The position numbers and the translations under genes are program-made. This document shows, piece by piece, positions 1 to 6,300 of a stretch of DNA of 12,806 nt. The stretch's first letter is position 1. The number at the start of each line of letters is the position of its first letter. This DNA is from an uncultured Eubacteriales bacterium (GTDB lineage Bacteria; Bacillota; Clostridia; Christensenellales; Aristaeellaceae). The notes under the pieces are model-generated. The model had not been told where the DNA came from, did not search any database, and was given only the letters and a program-made list of their open reading frames with translations. Location of the stretch: the NCBI GenBank assembly GCA_900553295.1, contig USCR01000061.1, forward strand, positions 1-12,806. Direction: 5' to 3'.

Positions 1-262
1 GCTCCGGGTGAGCCCCGCTCTCCAGCGCCGCCCACCGGAAAAGACAGGTCTGCTCAGCCTCCTGGGCGGCATCATCGGCATTTTGCTGGGGAATTTGCTC
101 TCCCTGCTCTTTGCGGTATGGCTTCAGGTGGACTTCGAGCTGTCCACAGGCGCGATTCTGCTGGCATTCCTCTTCTCCGCCACAGTGGGCATCATCTTTG
201 GATGGGCCCCCGCGCGCAAGGCTTCCCGGTTGAACCCCATTGATGCCCTCCGCAGCATGTGA
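1..262 (+). CDS. ABC transporter permease, FtsX/MacB family, C-terminal fragment
   Basis: This is the last 86 residues of an inner-membrane permease of the FtsX/MacB type, a subunit that works with an ATPase to export or extract lipids, peptides or antibiotics. The gene starts left of the window; the reading frame is open from base 2. The fragment shows the typical ending of the family: a hydrophobic helix beginning LLSLLGGIIGILLG, an outer loop, a second helix (ILLAFLFSATVGIIFG) and the signature PARKASRLNPIDALR just before the stop. The first 16 residues (LRVSPALQRRPPEKTG) fit the family poorly, where a hydrophobic stretch is usual; a divergent sequence or an upstream frameshift are both possible. 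A promoter for the next genes lies inside its last codons. Such permeases next to a two-component system commonly form envelope-stress or antimicrobial-peptide detoxification modules; the substrate here is unknown. Confidence 0.8.
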   Translation, partial: LRVSPALQRRPPEKTGLLSLLGGIIGILLGNLLSLLFAVWLQVDFELSTGAILLAFLFSATVGIIFGWAPARKASRLNPIDALRSM

Positions 263-268
263 TACAAT
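240..268 (+). promoter_or_regulatory. SigA-type promoter for the two-component/alarmone operon
   Basis: TTGATG (240-245) and TACAAT (263-268) are separated by exactly 17 bases. The -10 element overlaps the permease stop codon. Transcription would begin near 275, giving a leader of about 70 bases that contains a weak hairpin (GGGGCG 278-283 with CGCCCC 296-301). Inferred from sequence only. It would let the regulator operon be made independently of the permease gene. Confidence 0.5.
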
Positions 269-342
269 AAAGGTAGCGGGGCGCGGATTCTCTCTCGCCC
301 CTGTGGCAATATGTCTCACCCTGGCAAGAGAGGAGGACCGGT

Positions 343-1017
343 TTGTTTACGATTCTTGTGGTGGAAGATGACCAGAACCTGCGCAAGCTGATGACGGCCT
401 ATCTGCATATGAACGGCTATCGCGTGCTGCAAGCAGCCAACGGGCAGGAAGCCCTGGAAGAGATGGAGCGCACACAGCCTGACCTGGTCATTGCCGACAT
501 TATGATGCCTGTTATGGACGGCTATACCCTCACCGAGCAGATCCGGCAGAGCTACCCCCTGCTTCCGGTGCTTATGGTAACCGCCCGTGAAACCCTGGAG
601 GACAAGCGCCGGGGATTCTCCCTGGGGGTTGATGACTACATGGTAAAGCCGGTGGATCTGGATGAGCTGCTCATGCGCGTGGGGGCGCTGCTCCGCCGCG
701 CGCAGGCTGTCACCAGCCACCAGCTGCAGGTGGGCGAAACCGTGCTGAATTATGATACGCTCACCGTTACCCGTGGCGATGCGGAGTTGCAGCTGCCCAA
801 AAAGGAGTTCTATCTGCTATATAAGCTGCTGAGCTACCCCAAGCAGATTTTCACGCGCCGTCAGCTTATGGATGAAATTTGGGGAATGGACGCCGAAAGC
901 GATGAGCGTACCGTGGATGTGCACATCCGCCGTCTGCGGGAAAAGTGCGAAATCTTCCCTGATTTCACACTGGTGACCGTCCGCGGCCTGGGCTATAAGG
1001 CCGAAAAAGTCGCATGA
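343..1017 (+). CDS. Two-component response regulator, OmpR/PhoB family
   Basis: A 224-residue cytoplasmic transcription factor. The receiver domain (about 1-118) has the acidic pocket E8-D9-D10, phosphoacceptor D52 (in IADIMMPVMDG), T80, the switch tyrosine Y99 and K102 in the motif YMVKP. The DNA-binding winged helix (about 128-222) carries KEFYLLYKLLSYPKQIF and ends in DERTVDVHIRRLREK and VTVRGLGYK, which are standard for OmpR-type proteins. The start is TTG at 343: GGAGG at 332-336 sits six bases upstream and the resulting N-terminus MFTILVVEDD fits the family exactly. After the catalytic lysine the usual KPF is KPV. Its stop overlaps the start of the kinase gene by four bases, so the pair is translationally coupled and the kinase is the expected phosphate donor. 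Targets are unknown; the adjacent permease and the operon itself are natural candidates. Confidence 0.95.
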   Translation: MFTILVVEDDQNLRKLMTAYLHMNGYRVLQAANGQEALEEMERTQPDLVIADIMMPVMDGYTLTEQIRQSYPLLPVLMVTARETLEDKRRGFSLGVDDYMVKPVDLDELLMRVGALLRRAQAVTSHQLQVGETVLNYDTLTVTRGDAELQLPKKEFYLLYKLLSYPKQIFTRRQLMDEIWGMDAESDERTVDVHIRRLREKCEIFPDFTLVTVRGLGYKAEKVA

Positions 1018-2354
1018 AAAGCCAAGCGGATAAGCTTACGTTCCGTCGCAAAGTGACGCGTTCCTTCTTTTTCTGCGTGATCCTTGCGGCTATCCTCGCC
1101 TCGATTGCCTCCTACGTGGTCAGTAATTATAACGTGCTGGATGAGCTGGAGGCCAGCGAGCGCTATGCCGCTGTTTATCTGCTGGGCCTGGAGCAAAAGA
1201 CCGACCTGCCTATGGAAGAAATCGCCGCATTGGCAGCCAACAGTTCGCTGACCATTCGTCTGGTTTCGGAAAGCGACGCCCACCTGACCGCACAGGAGCT
1301 GGAAGCGCTGGACAATCAGCTGGTAGTCACCCGGGAGGGGAATTTCTCCGCTTTGCCTGTGACCTATGTGCGCATTGGTGACCGCCTGGCCCGCATTGCG
1401 CCAATGGCCAATTACAATTTACAGCACATGTCCATCCTGCGGTTCTTTTTCTCGATTCTTTTCTTTCTGATGGCCTTGATGCTGTTGGGGATGGCGTTTT
1501 CCGGGAGGATTGCCAGCCCCATTGCACGCCTGCGCAAAGCCACGCAGCAAGTGGCCCAAGGAGACTTCACGGTGCGTGTGGCTGCCTCCGGCCGGGACGA
1601 GCTTAGTTGCCTGATGAAAAATTTCAACGACATGGTGGAGGCATTGGCCCGGAATGAATATTTGCAAAAGGACTTCATCTCCAACGTAAGCCATGAGTTG
1701 AAAACGCCCATCGCTTCCATCCTGGGCTTCGCCCGGCTGCTTCAGTCAGAGGGACTGGACGAAGCCACCAGGCGTGAATATGTGGACATTATTGCCGATG
1801 AATCCCAGCGTCTAAGCCACCTGTCGCAGAATCTCCTGCGGCTCAGCAGCCTGGACCGCGTGCCCGTAACCGAAGCCAAGCCATACGCCCTGGACGAGCA
1901 GCTTCGACGCATGGTTGTGCAGCTGGAGCCCACCTGGGAAAGCAAGGCCATCAACTGGGAGCTGGATCTTTCCCCTACCACCGTAACCGCCCACGAGGAA
2001 TTATTGGCCGAGGTATGGATCAATCTATTGGCCAACGCCATAAAGTTTTCTTCCCAGGACGGCGTGATCCAGATCAGCTGCTATGCGACCGATCAGGTTT
2101 ACGTGGAGATCACGGATCATGGCTGCGGCATGGATAAGGATACCATGAGCCGCATCTTTGAGCGCTTTTACCAGGGAGATACTTCCCATTCCCGGGAAGG
2201 TTCCGGTCTGGGCCTGTGCATTGTCAAAAAGATTATTGCGCAATCCGGCGGCGAAATTCACGTTCGTTCCACCCCCGGTAAAGGCGCTACCTTCCGGGTA
2301 GCATTGCCCCTTTCCCCCGCTCCCGTTTCGCTTGTGCCTCAGGAGGTGACCTAA
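1014..2354 (+). CDS. Membrane sensor histidine kinase (HAMP-HisKA-HATPase)
   Basis: A 446-residue inner-membrane kinase, partner of the upstream regulator. The order is: transmembrane helix 1 (about 17-36), an extracytoplasmic sensor region of about 100 residues (37-140) without a recognised domain, transmembrane helix 2 (about 141-163), HAMP linker (163-215), dimerisation/phosphoacceptor domain with SHELKTP (autophosphorylated H227), and the ATP-binding domain with the N box (N337, N341 in WINLLANAIKF), G1 box DHGCG (368-372), F box FERFY (382-386) and G2 box GSGLGL (396-401). All catalytic boxes are intact. ATG at 1014 overlaps the regulator stop (ATGA). The last codons contain the ribosome site for the next gene. 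The signal is unknown; the mid-sized extracytoplasmic loop suggests sensing at the cell surface, unlike the very short loops of BceS-type kinases. Confidence 0.95.
   Translation: MKSQADKLTFRRKVTRSFFFCVILAAILASIASYVVSNYNVLDELEASERYAAVYLLGLEQKTDLPMEEIAALAANSSLTIRLVSESDAHLTAQELEALDNQLVVTREGNFSALPVTYVRIGDRLARIAPMANYNLQHMSILRFFFSILFFLMALMLLGMAFSGRIASPIARLRKATQQVAQGDFTVRVAASGRDELSCLMKNFNDMVEALARNEYLQKDFISNVSHELKTPIASILGFARLLQSEGLDEATRREYVDIIADESQRLSHLSQNLLRLSSLDRVPVTEAKPYALDEQLRRMVVQLEPTWESKAINWELDLSPTTVTAHEELLAEVWINLLANAIKFSSQDGVIQISCYATDQVYVEITDHGCGMDKDTMSRIFERFYQGDTSHSREGSGLGLCIVKKIIAQSGGEIHVRSTPGKGATFRVALPLSPAPVSLVPQEVT
2341..2349 (+). promoter_or_regulatory. Ribosome binding site inside the kinase 3' end
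   Basis: AGGAGGTGA is a nine-base match to the 16S anti-Shine-Dalgarno sequence. It lies within the final codons of the kinase gene and 11 bases before the ATG of the alarmone synthetase at 2361. This ties translation of the synthetase to the two-component message and supports the ATG chosen. Confidence 0.7.
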
Positions 2355-2360
2355 CAAGCA

Positions 2361-3086
2361 ATGGCTTCCTTTGAAGAATCCACGGTCCCGCAAATTGCCG
2401 ATCAATTTCAAAAGCTGGTGGATGACTTTTTCGCCGTACAGTGCCGTTATGAGTCCGCTATCCGGCAGGTGAAAACCAAGCTGGAAAACCTGGACGCTGA
2501 GTTTCAAATGCGTCACCGCCGCAATCCTATCCATCACATGCAGACACGTTTGAAGTCCCTGCAAAGCATTGTGGAGAAATTGCAGCGCAAGCAGCTCCCT
2601 GTCACCATGGACGCAGCCATCAGTTTCCTGACTGATATTGCCGGCGTGCGGGTCATCTGTTCCTATTTGGATGATATATATACCGTTGCGCGCCTTTTGC
2701 TCCAGCAGGATGATGTGCGCTTGATCCGTACGCGGGACTATATCCGCGAACCGAAGGAAAACGGCTACCGCAGCCTGCATCTGATTATTCAGGTACCCAT
2801 TTACCTGTCCGTGGGAAAATTGCTCGTGCCCGTGGAAGTGCAGATTCGCACCATCGCCATGGACTTCTGGGCCACACTGGAGCATCAGCTGCGCTACAAG
2901 GCCATTCCCACCATACCGGCCAGCATCTCCGATGAGCTGGTGCAGACCGCCACGGATATAGCGCTGCTGGATCAGCGCATGCAGCGTATTCACGATCAGG
3001 TGGACGACTTGAAACGTGAATTTGTTTCTGCCAAGCCTTCCCCGCAAGATACAGCTGATCCTGCCCAGCAACCCGGCACCCCGTAA
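2361..3086 (+). CDS. Small alarmone synthetase (RelA/SpoT synthetase domain, RelQ/YjbM-like)
   Basis: A 241-residue stand-alone (p)ppGpp synthetase, transferring pyrophosphate from ATP to the 3' hydroxyl of GDP or GTP. The fold is a single RelA/SpoT domain (about 45-185): the nucleotide-binding stretch NPIHHMQTRLKSLQSIVEKL (R63, K65, S69), TDIAGVRVIC (91-100, with D92), KENGYRSLH (132-140) and VEVQIRTIAMDFWATLEH (158-175). There is no N-terminal HD hydrolase domain and no TGS or ACT domain, so it should make alarmone but not degrade it or respond to ribosomes. The helical C-terminus (190-222) matches the oligomerising tail of RelQ-type enzymes; the last 20 residues are Pro/Gln/Asp-rich. It begins six bases after the kinase stop, making it the third gene of the operon. 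Family assignment is firm; the choice between RelQ and RelP subtypes is not. Confidence 0.93.
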   Translation: MASFEESTVPQIADQFQKLVDDFFAVQCRYESAIRQVKTKLENLDAEFQMRHRRNPIHHMQTRLKSLQSIVEKLQRKQLPVTMDAAISFLTDIAGVRVICSYLDDIYTVARLLLQQDDVRLIRTRDYIREPKENGYRSLHLIIQVPIYLSVGKLLVPVEVQIRTIAMDFWATLEHQLRYKAIPTIPASISDELVQTATDIALLDQRMQRIHDQVDDLKREFVSAKPSPQDTADPAQQPGTP

Positions 3087-3124
3087 ACATCCCAATATTT
3101 TCTCTGCGATCATCGATGCCATTT

Positions 3125-3173
3125 GCAGGCGAATGCTATCTGGATTTATTTCGAAGCATCCGCCTGCTTTTTT
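3125..3173 (+). terminator. Intrinsic terminator of the two-component/alarmone operon
   Basis: GCAGGCG (3125-3131) pairs with CGCCTGC (3161-3167). After one A-C mismatch, ATGCT (3133-3137) pairs with AGCAT (3155-3159), with a 17-base loop. Six T follow directly (3168-3173). It begins 39 bases after the synthetase stop. Confidence 0.9.
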
Positions 3174-3309
3174 CTTTCTCCTTGTGAGAAGCATGGTTTC
3201 CATTGAAATTGATCTACACGAAACCTGCTCAGGCTGTTTTCTTCAGGGAAAGGTATAGCCGGGGAACAGTACCTCTCACGAGGCATTCTATCTCCCATAC
3301 AAAAAGAAT
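3174..3309. other. Gene-free spacer between convergent terminators
   Basis: About 135 bases between the terminator of the plus-strand operon and that of the minus-strand surface-protein gene. I see no promoter, no RNA gene and no supportable ORF. A 21-codon ATG frame at 3193-3258 lacks a convincing ribosome site. Confidence 0.5.
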
Positions 3310-3344
3310 AGCGGGCGCTCCACTTTTTCCAGGGAGCGCCCGCT
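3310..3344 (-). terminator. Intrinsic terminator of the surface-protein gene, possibly bidirectional
   Basis: A perfect 12-base-pair stem: AGCGGGCGCTCC (3310-3321) with GGAGCGCCCGCT (3333-3344), and an 11-base loop. Read on the minus strand it is followed by ATTCTTTTTGTAT, and it starts 22 bases after the stop of the surface-protein gene. On the plus strand it is followed by TTGTATTT, so weak back-up termination of the plus operon is possible. Outer bases ATACAAA (3297-3303) and TTTGTAT (3344-3350) can extend the stem. Confidence 0.9.
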
Positions 3345-3365
3345 TTGTATTTGGGTTATGTCATC

Positions 3366-6300
3366 TTAGAGATCGCTATCGTTGTCCTGATGGAAATCCA
3401 CGTTGTCCTGGCTGGGAGCGCGGCGTACAGGCTGTCCGTTTGCGGCGCTCCTGCGCTGGGAACCATAGGCTGATGCCCCTGTGGCCTTGGGCTGCGCAGG
3501 TGTTACCGGCGCGCCAGAGGCAGGAGATGCCGGCGTCGTGTCACCAGGCATGCCGCTGGTAGTGGGCGCGCTGTCCGCATTGCTTGCTCCCGGCTTAACG
3601 GTGCTGCCTGTCGGTTGGCCATAGATGCCGGTTCCAGACGGCTTCGCAGTGGACGGCGTCTGCGCTCCGCCCTGGGTGCCAGGCGTTCCGCCGTGGGCCC
3701 CAGCCGAGACACCATTGGAAGTCCGTGTTCCGTAGCTGCTCGCGCCGGTTCTCCGGGCCGTTGTGGCTCCGTAAGCCGTGGAGGACGCACCAGCCGTGCC
3801 TGTGCCGTATGTTCCGGCGGTACTGCCTGTGCCAGCCGTTGCACTTGTGGCCGTTCCACTCGCGGGACGCGTGCCATAGCTGCTTGCGCTGCTGTTGCCA
3901 ACGCCCGCCGTACTTGTACTGCTGGTATTCGTGCCTTGCGTCGAGCCATAGTTTCCTGCGCTATTGGTGGTGGGCCGCTGGAAATTAGCATACGGGTTTG
4001 TTCCGCTGCTGCTCGCCGTACTGCCTTCGCCAGCATAGGGGCGACGCGCCTGTTTGGCTGCGCCGTAAGCTCCGGCCGCTGTCGTCCCGGCTGTTGTGGT
4101 TGTGGAGGGCCGTTGCGTGGGCGTTGCGGTTCCGCCAGCATTATAGGTACCGGTGCGCGGCTGCGCAGCTGTGCCAGTACGGGCATAGGGGCGATTTGCG
4201 CTTTCACCCGTGCGTTGGGCTGCTGCCCGGCGTTGGGCTGCCCGCTGCGCGGCCCGGCGTTGGTTCTGCTTATGCAGCACATAGGCATATCCGCCACCGC
4301 CGCCACCCAGCAGCACCACCGCTGCGGCCAGCACCCAGCCAACCGCTGAGCCACCTTCGCCACTTTCCGTATCCTCGGTGGGATATTCCACGGGAAGGGT
4401 TTCCAGGGGTTCCAGGGTTGTGGCTTCCGCGCTGGGCGATGCAGACGCCGGCGGAGACGCGGTTACCAGAGGTTCCGGGGTGGCAAAGGGATCAAAAGGT
4501 TCATAGCTGACGTTGATGCCGCTGTTGGGGTTGGTCCATTCCTGAACGGTCTGATCCTCCGCACTGGGCAGGTTCGACGTACCACCAGAGGTGCTGCCGG
4601 AAGAGCCACTGCTGGAAGAGGAATTGTTCGCAATACCCTGCTTGTATTCATTGCTCAGCAGGAAGTCTTGCAATTCGGCAATGGTCAGCTGCTTGAAGTA
4701 GTCGCCTTGGATGTAGCCTACTTTACCGCCATAGTTTACCTTATACCAGGTAGTGCCATTGGACTGGGTTGTGCCCAGGACGAGGCAGAAGGCATACTGC
4801 CGCAGCGTTGCCAGCCGAGTGGAGGACGTGCTTGCCGATTGACGGAAATTCACCGTAGAAGAGGACACGTATCCATAGCTGGACAGGTTGTTTTCATCAT
4901 AGGGCTGAGGCGTGGTTACCAGGGTGGGAGCAGGCGTTTTGAGGCTGTTGAGGTACTGCTCTTCCTCCCAGGGATCCAGCATCCGCATGAGGTCCGCGCG
5001 GATGTAGCCCCATTCGCTGCCATACTGCACCACATGCCAAATCTCATAGGTACCGTTGTTCAGGACATATTGCTGCCCCGTCACATAGGCCACTTCACCC
5101 GCGGACAGCACATGACTGATGCCGCTTAGTTCACTGGGAAGGGTGCGCATGTAAACATTGTCGCCCCGTGCCACCGCATAGCCCTGCTGCTGCGGCGGTT
5201 CCGCAGTGGGGGAAGGTGTGGGGGTGGCATTGGCCTGAATAATCGCCTGAGCTTCTGCGTCACTGATCCGGTTCAGGGCGCTATCCAGCACCATGCCGCT
5301 GATCGGGTTACTGTCGGTAGTTGTGCAGTAGCTCCACAGTGTACCCGCGTCGTCGGTGGTCTGAAGCTGCACCTGTACCAACGTGTTCCTTTCAAGCATG
5401 GTAAGGATGGAAGTGTCCTGATAATCCATGCCATTGCGAAGCGCAACGTTCTGATTCGTCAGGGCGTAGCCCACATACGGTGTTGGCGCAGCAGGCTTTG
5501 GCGTAGGTGTATCCGGGCTGGCCGAGGGTGTGGCCGGGCTTGGTGAAGGCGTTTCCGGGCTGGCCGAGGGTGTGGCCGGCGAAGGCGTCTCCGGGCTGGC
5601 CGAAGGTGCCTCCGGGCTTGGCGAAGGCGTCTCCGGGCTTGGTTTAGGCGAAGGACTGGCCGTCTCCGTGGGGACAGGGGTAAAGCCGTTCCCCTTGATA
5701 TACGATTCTGTGTAGTAATCGCTCTCGGCCTGAGAGAGTATCACCAGGAACTCCGACATGATATAGCCTTCCTGGCCGTTATACAGCACCTTGGTCCAGG
5801 CTTCGCCGCTGCTGTTCACTTCTTCGCGCAGCAGCCACACATACGTATTCTGGTTCAGCGTCCCTAGTCTACGCCCATCGGTGGATGGCTCGTCACGCCA
5901 GTTAATGCTGCCCTTTTCAGCCGTGGTATACCCCCAGCGCTGAATCAATGCGCCGGTGGGGATCTCCGTTTCTGTCACCTTCGGCTGATACACGAAGACA
6001 ACTTCCGTCACATCCGCCACGCCTTCGGCATTCACGGTTACGGACACGGTGTCAGCCTTTAGGGGCAAATAGTCGCTGGGCACCCTGCTGGGATCGGGTG
6101 CAATGGCATATACGTTATTGGCATCCAGCATACGGGTTTCAGTGGGTGCAATCTGATTGCCCTTTACATCCGTATAGCGGATCGTAATCGTTGCCTGCGC
6201 CACTGGGGTAGGCTCTTGTGCTTTTACATAGTAGAAGGTAACCGGGTTGGGGCTGGCATTTCCCTGCTGATCCACGACCACGTCCTGGGTAGCGGCACCG

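Noticed and set aside
2025..3203. 392-codon open frame on the minus strand opposite the kinase end and alarmone synthetase
   Set aside because: The plus strand has complete RelA/SpoT motifs with a strong ribosome site; the antisense frame shows no known domain and is explained by codon bias.
3193..3258. 21-codon plus-strand ORF with a CSGC motif in the spacer
   Set aside because: No good ribosome site, very short, and placed between two terminators.
3615..4510. Overlapping plus-strand frames of 244 and 170 codons rich in Arg, Cys and Ala
   Set aside because: Antisense shadows of the low-complexity GC-rich tail sequence; composition is that of reversed Gly/Ala/Ser/Thr codons.
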